Part shown: piece after piece, positions 1 to 19,600 of the stretch
How positions within the stretch are numbered: the first letter of the stretch is position 1
How the letters are laid out: every line of letters begins with the position of its first letter
Source: Vitis vinifera
Lineage: Eukaryota > Streptophyta > Magnoliopsida > Vitales > Vitaceae
Reading direction: 5' to 3'
Length of the DNA: 64,000 nucleotides
Assembly (NCBI RefSeq): GCF_030704535.1
Contig: NC_081818.1
Span: forward strand, 26,513,001-26,577,000
Notes under the pieces: generated by a model
What the model was told of the DNA's origin: nothing
The model's input: only the letters and a program-made list of their open reading frames with translations
The model's database searches: none
Program-made: the position numbers and the translations under genes

Positions 1-124
1 AATTGTTTCAAATCTTCAATAATTAAAATTAAAATTATATATGTCATGAAAGCATTATCAAGATGAACTATTTTTCAAGAGAATTAGACATCGAAGCTCT
101 ATAACAACATTTTAAAATAAGTTT

Positions 125-372
125 TTTAAGATTACGTTTGATTTCCAAAAAAAAATATAAAAGAAAGAATAAAGATGAAAAGTACAAGAAAAAAATGTAA
201 AATAAAATAAAATATAAATTTTAAGTTAATAAGTTATTTTTATATATTTCTTTCAACTTATTTAATTTATTTAAAATTTTTTATATAAAAATGATTAATT
301 TAAAAATACAAAAAAATTTAATTAGTTTTAATTATATATGTTTTTTTTTTAAATAAAACCAAACACGATAAA
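125..372. repeat. MITE-like AT-rich element
   Basis: A roughly 245-bp, extremely AT-rich block opens with 'tacgtttgatttcca' and closes with 'aataaaaccaaacacgat', so its ends are imperfect inverted copies of each other (gtttgattt / aaaccaaac). There is no coding capacity. Size, composition and terminal inverted similarity fit a non-autonomous DNA transposon. No clean target-site duplication was found. Confidence 0.35.
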
Positions 373-1037
373 ACCATGTCCTCGGGCATATTCCATAGTA
401 CTCGTTCGAAATCAAAATTTAGTGTAAATAAAGTTTATAAAAACTTTCATGGATAATACTTTAAAACTTCCATAATGACATTTGAAATCGATTTTAAATC
501 ATTTTGACAAATTTTGAAGTCAAATTGTATTAAATGAAAATTGTCTCAGTATCTGAATGAAATATCATTGTCCAAAAAAATGCTTGAATTACTTTATAAA
601 ATGTCCACAATCTCGATTTATTATTTTACTAATAAATTTTTAGGGTATAAATGCTTTTAACATTCTTTTCACCAAAATGAAATTTAAGAGAGAACTTTAT
701 GTTAAGAGTATTCTTTCGCTTTTGTCTAATAGAGTAAAAATAAAATATAAAATAAATAAAAATAACATTTTTTTTATTGATAGGATCAAGTCAGCCCCAC
801 TTAGGTATCCAAACCCAACTCCATCAATCACCCACTTACGCATCGGTTCGGTAGTTTACTATTTCAAATGATGATTATTCTTTAAATTGAAGACCGATGG
901 TTAGCCCAGTGGGACCTTCTGTCAAATCAACCACGCCCAGTAGTAATCAGTCAGCTGGTTAACCATACACTAAACCATGCTCAGTAGTTTTCAAAATATT
1001 AAGAGTTGGGGGTTGAATGCAGTGTGAAGCAACAGTA

Positions 1038-1080
1038 CCCACCACGTGTTTGAACTTTGAACCTGCCCTTTATAAATTCC
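1038..1080 (+). promoter_or_regulatory. G-box plus TATA, orphan promoter-like stretch
   Basis: A CACGTG core (ccaccacgtgttt, about 1038-1050) is followed about 25 bp downstream by a TATAAAT box (about 1071-1077) and then C-rich DNA, a classic plant core-promoter spacing. No supported coding region follows within 1.5 kb. It could be a relic promoter or belong to a non-coding transcript. Confidence 0.3.
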
Positions 1081-2896
1081 AAATTCCCCCACCTCACCAA
1101 ACATCCTGCTTTGTCATAATCCATTTTTCCTATTTTTGTAGCATGTTTGTATACTTGTCTGATTTAGAAATGCTGTGACGCCCAAGCAAAGCTAAGTATT
1201 TCAATTTTCAGCCATCATCTTTTGTCCATGGCCCTTACCCCTTCAACTTTGGATATATACTTTCAAAACAAGGGAAAAAGACACGTCTAATAAGGATTGT
1301 TTAATATGAAGTGGGTTTTTTTTTCTAATTTTTATTTTTATAAATACTAATTTTAAGTGATTTTTAATTGTATATTCTCTTAATATTAAATATTTTGGCA
1401 ATTCTATTTATGTCACACCATAGATTTTATTTATTGCTTATTTATTCCAATAGTTTAATTTATTATAATTTACATTTCCTAACATCTCGACGAAACTTTC
1501 TAAAATTTCACCTCTTTTACTTTTAATTGTACCAAGAATATCTTATAAAACTTCTCGACTTTTGAATATGGAATATCCCACTTTCACGCAATTCATTAGG
1601 TTCAACGAGCTTTTATCACTCAGTTCATGATTTGTAATATTTTCTCAAGCCTTAATGTTAAACATGGAATTGTTGATAAAATATTTGATAATTAACTGCT
1701 TTAATCCTACCATTTGAGAAAGAATTTTTGGTGTTCTAAATCTAACTTTGTTTGTAAAAAGGAAGTTTAAAGTTTGGAAATAGATACAAAGCATACCCAT
1801 GGTTTGACGGTTTGCTTTGTAATGATGAATATGTCATGAATTTGTCAAGTCCCCAAATGTAAGGATTATGAATTTTAATACGGGGCATCATAAAATTTCT
1901 CTTTTAAAGAATAATGGTATTGTAAACGATGTCAAACTATGTAATCTATATACAATTGATTTTTTGAATAAAATAAACGAGCAAATAAATAAAAAGTATC
2001 AAAATTGGTGTGTTGATAAGGGTTCTTTCTACTTATTAATAATACAATAATGGTATGTGACATATCTTTAATAGATACGAAATGTTTTTTATCTTTTCAT
2101 CTTGTTTCTCCCTCGACTAACTTCAACTAACTACCTAAATACCAACCTAGGTCATGCTATGAAGAGATTTCACATCCTAATTGTTACTGTAACATTAACT
2201 TCGAGTTCAAGGCCTTTCAAAACAACTAATAAGTAATAATAGTAGCAAAATTAAGGTGCTCAATTAATCATCTCAACAAGCGCAAGCTTCGTGCTAAAGT
2301 GGGTCAAATCGGATTTTTTGAGTTAGCAAGATTCCCTTACGTGTTGAGAAAAGCAAGAATGAGATTTCTTAACCTCCTTTCACCTTGACTTCTAAATTTA
2401 ACTATACATGAACAAGTAAAAATAAAAATGAATTGTATGGAGAAAACTTTTTTGAAGTCGACTTGGCAGTTAAGGGGATAATTGATACACACTAGTGAGA
2501 TTGCGCCTGCGAAGCAAGGTAGCATTCTCCGTAATGAGAATCGCCAATCCAACGTTCCAAAATACGTTCCAAAATAGCCGGCAATAGCATGTTGTGTTGC
2601 ACCCCTGCGCACGTTAGCACCACCCTCTCTATCCATTTCAAATTCTTTCACTTGCCTTAAGACGTGACTCTATCCCTCCCTGGCCCCACAAAAATTTAAA
2701 ACCACCCCCTGTATTTCTCTGAAGTCCAAAATTCCCCCCAGATTCCGTACCTCTTCCACAATTAACACATTCCAAAGGACCTGCATTTAAAAAATGAATT
2801 TCACCAAAATGAAATACTTTTTTAAAAAAAGGAAAAAACCACCGAAACTCAGAGGAGGAAAGAGTAGAAATCTAGGGACAGGGGAGCGACAGAGTG

Positions 2897-10180
<7,284 letters not shown>

Positions 10181-10699
10181 AATCTATCTGGACAATCTCC
10201 TTGTTGTGTTCTTCAGAAGATGATTGGATCACTTCAATGGTTTTGTATTCACTCCTCAAGTAAGGCTGGCTTTCGAGCCCAAGCTCCTTTACTAGGTTGG
10301 GGTTGGGATTTTCTTCCCTCCTATAATTTTTGTATGACCTGGTGTGCTTGTATGATTTCTTTCTTCTCTCTACCTGTTTGTATACTTCTGCCTTCTATGG
10401 CACCTTTGATATTCTGTCCTTCGCTGGGACCTAAGAACCGATTGGCTGTGTTACTGTACATACTGGGCAGATGCTCGGAATCAGAAATCATCTCATCATT
10501 CACCACTGCCCAACCTGGACATTGAAGATCAGAATCCACAGCCCGAGCAGATAATCGCAGCCCAGTCAAAATCCTTCTGAAGACTATGCCCCTGGATGTT
10601 ACCCAAAGGTGGCTAAAGAGTGACATATATGGCAAGTCTCGCAGGTGCACATTGCTGAGAGACCATGGCCCTCTTTTAAGGATTTTATTTTGGTTCACT

Positions 10700-12100
10700 G
10701 TCAAGATTGATTGTTGACAAACTAATTTTTATGTATTTGATAGATGTATTGCTTGGGATTTGATCATATGCCTGTTGGGGATGGATTAGGAATGAGAAAC
10801 CATCGAGTGGGCTTTTGGACTACTCTTTATTCATATTTCCATATTGTTGTAACCCTTCCATTTATTTGTTGAACTATATATTGAGGTAATTTCAAGGTTG
10901 CTGATTTTAATTTCCATACCTTTCTGAGATGACAGTGGCAGTTGCACCTTTCAACTACTCCTCCTTTTTGTAATTTATTTTCTGAATCATGCCTGTAAAA
11001 TTGATTGTTGGACAATCGCGTATGCGTGTGCGTGTGTGTATGTGTGTTAGATTCTCATTCCATGAACCTCCACAAAGTCAACTCCAAATATTTGCAAGAA
11101 AAGTCCATAGAGGTTGCAGGAGGAGTGGAATCTGTGCTGTACAGCTCTGCTTGTCCAATTCGACTGTCTGTTTAGCTTTGGCCCATTGCGCTATTTTTGG
11201 ATTTGACCGTTCCCTTGGATTTCATGGAGTCGACTTCAGTCTCCACCCTCCGTTCCATCCTTAATCAATAATCATGAGAAGTCATTGGCTCGTCTGTCGT
11301 AGTTTTGACTCATGAATTTCAAATTTATCACGCTTTTTGAGCAGCACAGAGCCCAAAATCACACGGCCCAAAGTAAGGTGGGAATTCTTATGAATTATGA
11401 AGTTTGGGCCTGGGCCGGCCCATGTCCACCGTACACCTAGTTTGACTCTCCTTATCAAAAACAATAACGAAGGAAAGGGACACCATTTTTTAATTGGCCG
11501 GAGGGAAGATGCAGACCTTTGAAAGTGAGGAGATAATAGGGAATCCCTGGAGTGTTGACATTGTAAAGCGAAATAAAAACACCAATAGCGCCCACTGTGG
11601 CCACTGATAGATCTTAGAAGATGATAATGATGATGATCCATCTTATACTGTCATCCATTGGATGAATTTCAAGCTCCAACCCTAGTAAATGCGTCGCAAC
11701 CAACCTCATAAAACCCTTTTAAGCAATCTATATATAATTAATTAATTAATTAATCATTAATTTCATTATCTGCTTTTATAAGGCTCCCATCCCCTTTTGA
11801 TTATTTCTTTGTCACCATCTCCTTTTCACCCGAAAGCTTGCTTACCCGAGCTTTTTATTTTATTTTATTTTATTTTTATTTTATTTTTAAAGAGGAAAAA
11901 TATTAAAAAAAAAAAAGACAATTTGAGTGTGGAGTTGACAAATGTCGAAACAAAACCTCAGAAAATACGGGTATATTTTACCGACATAAGATAATCACTC
12001 CAAAACAATCATCGATGATGAATTGGAATTCAAGGTTTTCATGATTTTTACGACTTGGGATTTACTCAAAAGACTTTTGATTCCTGCAACACTTGTTACC
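10700..12100. other. Intergenic region between AUG6 and the PP2A gene
   Basis: The AUG6 3' UTR probably ends between about 10.7 and 10.9 kb. The rest has no supported gene. It contains a CGTGTG/GT-rich patch near 11014-11048 and a (TTAA)n run at about 11737-11755. The right end should contain the promoter of the PP2A gene. Open frames here lack domain signal. Confidence 0.5.
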
Positions 12101-12739
12101 AACCTTCTTCCTTAAAAATCTATCATCAAAATTCAGGGATTAGGAGATAGAGGACTGCAACGCGCCTCCAGGGCAAGTGGGGTCTTGTCCCAGTTGTAGC
12201 AGAGAGGAGAGCAGAGATGGGGTTAGAGTTTGAAGCTTCAAGGACAACAGTGCAACTGGGCAGACATGGGGGACATGTTTCCACATGATAGGACTCTGTC
12301 CACGCGCTTTTGAAGGAGATTGGGGTTTGGGGTTGGTGTTCTTTTCTAAGTGGTTTCCAGTTTCAACCCTTTATCTTTTTATCTCAGAGGCATTGTGGAC
12401 ATGGATTTTACGTGGATTCGAGGGTTGTTTTGGGCAAGATATTTCTCTCTGTCAATCTCTCCATCTGGAGAAGCCCAAAAAGGAAGAATCAACAGTGGTG
12501 TAGTGAGAGGTAGAAATTCCTGAGAAAGGTAGAGAAAAAAAAAAAGAAACAAAAGCATAGAAAGAAAATGGAAAAGAAAATAATGGCTACAATAATTCTG
12601 GGGAACCAAAGACACCAACACCATCAACAACAGCCAGAGATTGTTGTTTCCTGACCTTTTTTTTTTTTTCCTTATTGGGTTCAGATCATTGACCCAGACC
12701 ATAAAGAAAAAGGAACAGCTGCGAGCTTTCTCTTTCTCT

Positions 12740-12868
12740 GTAAGTATGGATGGCACTTATCTCCTCTTTATTCCCTCTCCTTATCTCTTCCTTTGCATGC
12801 ATCGATGAATGTTAAGTTTAATGTTGTTTCTACTTTCTCTTTGCTTTTTTGGTTTTGGAACTTTGTAG
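12740..12868 (+). other. Probable 5' UTR intron of the PP2A B' gene
   Basis: A donor in the consensus 'ctctg|gtaagtatg' style (ctctGTAAGTATG) at 12740 and an acceptor 'ctttgtag|gttgg' ending at 12868 bound a T-rich 129-bp segment upstream of the coding start. A further leader intron may start near 12985 (agag|gtgaata), but its acceptor could not be fixed. These are splice-site readings only. Confidence 0.45.
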
Positions 12869-13610
12869 GTTGGTCTCGATGAAGAATGCTATCTGGGTTT
12901 CGTAGATCATGCCCAGATCTTATCGTCTTTTGATCCAGCTGAATAGGTTATGAATCTTGGTGAAACTGAAGAAAAGAGAAAGAGGTGAATATACATCTGA
13001 ACTTTTCCCTTCTATGTGGAAGAACAAAGAAAAGTCATAATTTTCCAGAGTTTAATCTTAGTAATTTCGAAAATTGCTGGGATGGTTTGATTTCAACTTG
13101 GTTTCTGCATCTGGGTCTGTCAATACATGTCAAAAAGGAAATATTTTTTCTTTTCTTCTGTGTGTGAAAAAAGAGGGCATCATGAGTTTTTCTTTAGGAA
13201 CAGAAAATCATGGTATTAGGGTTGTTGTTCAGTTAATTGATTTGAAATTCAATGTTTTGTGGAGTATCTAGGTTGGAATGGCTTTCTGATCCCATATTTC
13301 TTTTGATGTGAAGCGGGTTTGAATTTTCATCTGACTAGGGGAATTTGCCCACTTGGATTGGTACAACTCTAGATGCAAGAAAAGCATGGGGATTCTCAAT
13401 CGGGGACAAGAGAAACTTATTGGTGGACTAATTCTCTGAAGGCTGCTAAAATCTGGTTGAAATTGGTTTAATGCCCTTGATTATTACTTCTCCAACTGAA
13501 GTTATATCCTCTCGTTCTTACTGATGCTTTATTTTTTGCTCTAAAGAAGCTTTGGTCTGTGTTGGGTTCTTGAGTTCATGAGAAGGAGCTGTTGATTTGA
13601 CATTTAAGTT

Positions 13611-16600
13611 ATGATAAAAAATATACTTAATAGGCTCCCAAGGAAGCCATCTAAATCAGCTGAGAATCGGGATGGAGGTGGGGCTTCTATCTCCTCCTCA
13701 AATGCTTCTACCAGTTCAAGAAGTAATGATTTAGTAAATAACAGGTTTGGGAACTTTAATGCTACATCTCTTTCAGGCGCAAACCCCACATCAAATTCAG
13801 GACCCAATTATGGAAATAAGATCCCCCAAGCTGTGAATATGAAGTTAAATGGGAATTCGGCGGCAGCTTCATATGAGGCCTTGCCAAGTTTTCGAGATGT
13901 TCCAAACTCTGAGAAGCAGACCCTGTTTATCAGAAAGCTGAGCTTGTGTTGTGTGGTGTTTGACTTCACTGACCCAACAAAGAACCTGAAGGAAAAGGAG
14001 ATCAAGCGACAGACTTTGGTAGAGCTTGTGGATTATGTGACCTCAGCAAATGGGAAATTCACAGAAAATGTCATGCAAGAAATCATAAAGATGGTATCTG
14101 TAAATTTGTTTAGGACGCTCACTTCTCCACCCCGTGAGAACAAAGTTTTAGAGGCCTTTGATTTGGAAGAGGAGGAGCCTTCAATGGACCCTGCATGGTC
14201 TCACTTGCAAATTGTGTATGAATTTCTTCTGAGGTTTGTGGCATCACCTGAGACAGATGCAAAGTTAGCTAAGAGGTACATTGATCACTCTTTTGTTCTC
14301 AGACTCTTAGATCTATTTGATTCAGAGGATCCTAGAGAAAGAGAATACTTGAAAACTGTTCTACACCGCATCTATGGAAAATTTATGGTCCACCGACCAT
14401 TCATCAGGAAAGCAATCAACAACATCTTTTATCGTTTTATTTTTGAAACTGAGAAGCACAATGGAATTGCAGAGCTGTTGGAGATTTTGGGCAGTATAAT
14501 CAATGGGTTTGCGCTACCACTGAAAGAAGAGCACAAACTCTTTCTTGTTCGAGCACTAATTCCGCTGCATAAGCCAAAATGCATTCCCATGTACCATCAG
14601 CAGTTATCTTACTGCATCACACAATTTGTGGAGAAAGACTGCAAGCTTGCTGATACTGTTATAAGGGGTTTATTAAAGTATTGGCCAATTACAAATAGTT
14701 CAAAGGAGGTCATGTTCTTAGGTGAGTTGGAAGAAGTTTTAGAAGCAACTCAACCTCCAGAATTCCAACGCTGTATGGTACCCTTGTTCCGCCAGATTGG
14801 TCGTTGTTTGAGCAGTTCACATTTTCAGGTAGGCAGTTTTACTAGTTTTATTAGGTTATTTTACTGCTGCTTTCATCTCTTGCTTTTTCTTTTGAGAGTT
14901 TATGAAGCAGAAATTTGCTTCCACTGTGAAGTTAGTAATGAATCTTGGAGCCTGAATGTTTCACATTAATCTGGAGGAATCGCCCTAGATGGTGTTTCTT
15001 CCATCTAACTGAATGTTAAAATCTACTTGGTCTTTTGTCATTGTGATGTAGAATCTTATAACAATTTAAACTTTTGCATTGTAATAAGTGATAATCTGAG
15101 GTTATCCATTAAAAAAAGAAGTGATAATCTGAGGTGTGTTTAATAGGTTATGAGGAATGATAAAACTAGAAGTAAAACATCACAAAATCAAATCTACACA
15201 AATTCTGTTCTATATACTCTTGAAGGTAATTGGTGCCATTAACTAATAAATACTCAAATTCTAATCCTTGACATACCGTGTATGAAAGCCTGGCATATAT
15301 TATTGATCTCTTTGAATTCCTATAAACTAAAACACACTTTCATTCTTAGCTAGCCCCACCAAATAGGAATAGATACTAACATATATATCTTTGTTGCCTT
15401 CTCTCTCTCTCTCTCATTCCCCTTCTGTTTGGCGACATGGGTCTATCCCACTGTTCTATCTTTCTACTTCAACCACATTGTGGTACTCAATCAAGGATAT
15501 AATAGGTACTGAAAGTTGTTTTCATTGCATTAGCATATTTAGGTTTGTAATGTGTGATTTTTAATGAGGTTTGATGGTTATGGATTTGGTTGCATGTTAA
15601 GTGAAATTGGGTTCAGTTATGTCTGAAGTAAATGGTGTTACTGCATGCTTTGCGCCTACCTAGGTGCTTTTAATACAATTGTTTTTTTACCTATCAAAAA
15701 AAAAAGAAAAAAGGATGATACTGCATGCACGTGGGGACTTCTTCGATGGCTTTTAAACTGCATAAACTGAACTTCCTTTTTCCTTTGTAAACCCTTATTG
15801 CAAATTGTAGCTGATATATTTTCTTGTGCTATTTGTTGGCTCTAGTTTTGTATGTTATGAGAATTGCAAAAATCATGGTTGTTAGGAATATTAGGAGTAA
15901 GGCTTCAAAAAGTTTGACTTTTCATTTTTTTGATGTTATGGTACCATGATAATGTGTAGATTTCCCAAACAGAATAGGCTGCTGAACCTTTATTGGTTGT
16001 ATTTCATGCTGGGGAATTTGTCTAAATTGGATATTGATAATTGGTTTCTTCAGATGAAAATTCAGCATGCCAATTGCATGCTTTGTATGTGTTGTCCTGA
16101 ACTAGCTAATATGGCTTAGCCATCTCTAACAAGATACATTATGATGATTAAATCCATCAGTTGTATCAAGTTACTTCGATGCATTATTTGATTCTTGTGT
16201 GAGTGGGTCAACCAAATTCTTGAGCCTGCAGTATGAGCCAATCTTAAATTGGTTATACTGGAATGTATTCAAATGTTTATTCTATTCTCAATTCTGCCAC
16301 GAGTGGACCTAATATTGGCATCACTCAAATAGCTTATCATGTTGAACTACAATAAAAGTGATGTTAGGTGAGAGATGAGGTGCATCATTCTGCATGGAAA
16401 CTTACTGAACATAAGGCCAGAGGAGGTCAGATTGATGTAACAAATTTGTAGGCAGGTCAACTTACGTAAAATTAAGTGAGATTTTATTTTACTTGTTAGG
16501 GCGGGCAATTCATATGGATATATTACTTGATGACAAAGAAAACTTTTGTCCTTTTTGATGAATTGTGGGCCCTGGATTGTGCTCCTCTTCAGCCTTACTT

Positions 16601-19600
16601 TTGTGCAAAAAGAATATAACCACCAGTGGTCAAACATCTATCATATGGATTGTCATCTCAGTTAGCACCAGAGAAGGCATGTAAAGGAGAGGCTGGAATG
16701 GGATGAAATTGAAGTCTTTGGTGAATGTTTCTTTTGACAGTGAAGAATGCGTTACACTATTTTGAACTGCATCTAAATTGGAGAATGAATTGGAAAACCT
16801 ACTTAACCACATAGTAGATATCATGATAATATACTGAGGAGCATACCTAATGCCTTGCTAGAAAATAACAGCAGAAAAAGGTTCATTTTTTATTTTTTTT
16901 GATGGGTAAGCAGTAACCATGTAATCAACATCTTGAAACTTGTAAATTCACGATCATGACCATACATCTTACAAATTTTGAACTTTAGCGAGGCGAGGCT
17001 TGGCATCAAAATTATGGTCGTGGTCGAAATTATAGTTTCTTTACTTGGAAAACATTTTAGGGAAGGATTTCTCTTTGGTAGGCCTCTATAACATAACAAG
17101 AAAATAATGGAGATGACCAAGGTTCCTCACATCAAAATGTGCTCTAAGATAAGAAATCAGGCATCAATACAGGAGTTATCTCTTTTGTGATGATATATTC
17201 TCCCACAGAGGAGGCAAATGCATCCAACACTAGTATGTTGAATGACTTGAATCGGGTTTTTATTCCTTTCCGTAGATCTACGACCAACCTTCTTTTTGCG
17301 ATCAGCCTAATCTACAACCACTCTGATCAATGCTGCTATCATCATTCATAGCCAAAGGTTCTGCTTCCAAGCTAGCAGCAGACTGAACCAATTGATCCTC
17401 GTTTGAGTTTTCATTGGGAGCATCTAAAACAATGAATCTGTTTGCTGTAGTAACAACATTCTTCTTTTTCTTTGCTTTGACTCCAGCTGTCTCAACCTTT
17501 GAAGCTGCCTTGGGCTTTGAGTTGAGCACTTCTTGCTAAGGTGCATTTCTAGGTCATGTGCCTTGGTGCATAAGTCATTCAAATCATCAAAGGTTTGAGG
17601 CATGAGATGTACTGAGAGTTCATGCCTCAAAGGTACATTCGGACCCTTTCGGCCTGCTATGTCCTTTCTTTATGCCCCTACCAGGGAGGGGAGGAAGTGG
17701 CAGGTACTCCAGGGCCAGGGAAAGATGGGGTAACCTTTTACGGACACCTGAAAGGAAGGGCTTGCCATCTTGCGATAAAGTCAGACACAAAATCATTATA
17801 AGTGACATTGGCTTTCCTTTGAAAGCTTGATCACTTGAGATGGAGTTGAAATGGGAAAACTAGGCACCTATCAAAAAAAGAAATGGGAAAACTAGTCAAT
17901 TGGGGCGTGCTTGTGGATACGTCTTTCTTTCTTTATTCATTTTTTTAAAGATTATTTATAAGAGAATATATGTTGAAATGGGAAAAACCATGTAGCTGGA
18001 ACTTGTCTAAGGCCATATGCAATTCTATTTATTTTTTAATTTTTTAATTTTATTTATCGGTAAGAAAAAATATATTAAGAATCTCCAAAATAGGCATGAC
18101 CTATGTTCATGGGATGTGCACATGCAATTCCTAGAGCTGGAAAGCATGATTAGGCTATAGGGAATCTTGAAGTGCTATTAAGAAGAAGAGAATCGATCTC
18201 CTCTTGCATGCTAAGATGCCATTATGGTTATTTAGAAGCTTGAGAATAAAAGGCAAGATCTGGAGGAAATTGTGAAGCTAAAAAGAAAAGTGATAGGAGG
18301 ATAGACAATCTTTACTAGCAAGAAATAGATATTTATGTTTATGAATTCCATCTTGAAGACCAGTGACCATAGGATGAGTGGAATGGTGGTTGATGGGATA
18401 AGAGGTGTTGGAAAAGGGAACAATTGGATGGTAGCTTGGAACGAATTGGCAAGGGAGAGCATGAAGATGGGTGAGAGAGGAAGAGAGAGAGAATGGGTTA
18501 GAGGGGTTGGGGAGAGGAGCAAGCCAACTGATAGCAATAGATGGAAGAATTAGGGTTGCATAAGTGGAGTGGTAAAAGGAAATGATCCCTTTGAAAATTA
18601 TGTTAAGAAAATGGGGGTTTTGCTTGATATAGGATCATGACATTCATGGCATTGATGTTGGACATCATAGCTGGGAAGAATAAGTTGGTGTGTATGGGCC
18701 TTAAGTTTGCTTGTTGCTAGAAGCCCAATGAGAATAACAAGTACAACCAAGTGCATGCAAAGGTGGAGACAAGTGAAACCTTAAACATCACATAGGGGAA
18801 CTTACCTTTGGGAATAGAAGGAGCATTCTTAATGTGATTAAAACTAGGCAAAAAAGGTTCAACCCTCAAGTTATTAGGAAGTTGGGCTTGATAAAGAAGA
18901 ACCGATTTTGACAATGTATTGGTGGTTTGTACAGTCATATACTGGTAGCAAAACTATAGACCCTCAATAATGATTTAAAAATGTGAAATAAAGAGGTCTT
19001 TGACAATGTCACAACTAAAAAATTGAGGCCCTAAATCATATTGGTTTATGGTATTTAAAGGAAAGAGAAGTAGTCTCACTGTTGAAGAGTCTAAGGCTAG
19101 AAGGTTGGCAATGCTTGAGTTTAGCAAGTGGGACGAAGCAATGTGGAAGCAGAAATTGAGAGAAATCTGGTTAAAAGAGGGGGATAAAAGTACCAACTTC
19201 TTCCATAAAATGGTCCATGCACCAAGAAGGAGAAACTTTTTGTCCAAAGTTAGAATGAATAAGGATTGATTGATGAAGGAAGGGGTGTTGAGGGCTTTCC
19301 CAAATCTCCAAATGAGGATTGGAGACCCAACATTAATGGGATGGCCTTTGAAGTATTGGGAGTGATGATCTAAGAACTTGAAGGTTTATTTTTTTGAGTG
19401 GAAAGATTTTGTTACCTTGTTTGGTTTAGGTGGAGAAAAGGCTTTAAGGTTAGATGGTTTCACTATGGTGTTTTGGAGGATGAGTTGGTAGTTGGACTTT
19501 GTAAAATTTGAGGTGATGGGCTTCTTGAGGGAGTTTTTTTTCTATAACAACTCTTTTCAGAGAAGTGTATATGCTACTTTCTTGGTCTTAATTCCTAAGA

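Larger units (their letters stand above)
1..2750. other. AT-rich intergenic region, no gene recognised
   Basis: No coding region could be supported on either strand. The short open frames here (for example around 677-871, 1868-2050 and 2337-2651) show no recognisable domain, and their composition matches the surrounding AT-rich DNA. Two sub-features are listed separately: a MITE-like block near 125-372 and a G-box plus TATA stretch near 1038-1080. The right end, from about 2750, grades into the promoter and 5' leader of the augmin gene. Confidence 0.6.

Noticed and set aside
2894..2896. Upstream in-frame GTG as AUG6 start
   Set aside because: The ATG at 2897 gives the family-typical [10 protein letters not shown] start; GTG starts are not expected in plant nuclear genes.
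14829..14969. Open frame continuing past the first PP2A coding exon to a 452-aa product
   Set aside because: A consensus GT donor lies at 14829, the residues after it do not fit the B56 family, and the exon at 30424 continues the family sequence in phase.
16877..16912. Possible further antisense L1 tail ('tttttttgatgggtaag')
   Set aside because: The signature is present, but no target-site duplication or further L1 sequence could be found, so it was not listed as a feature.
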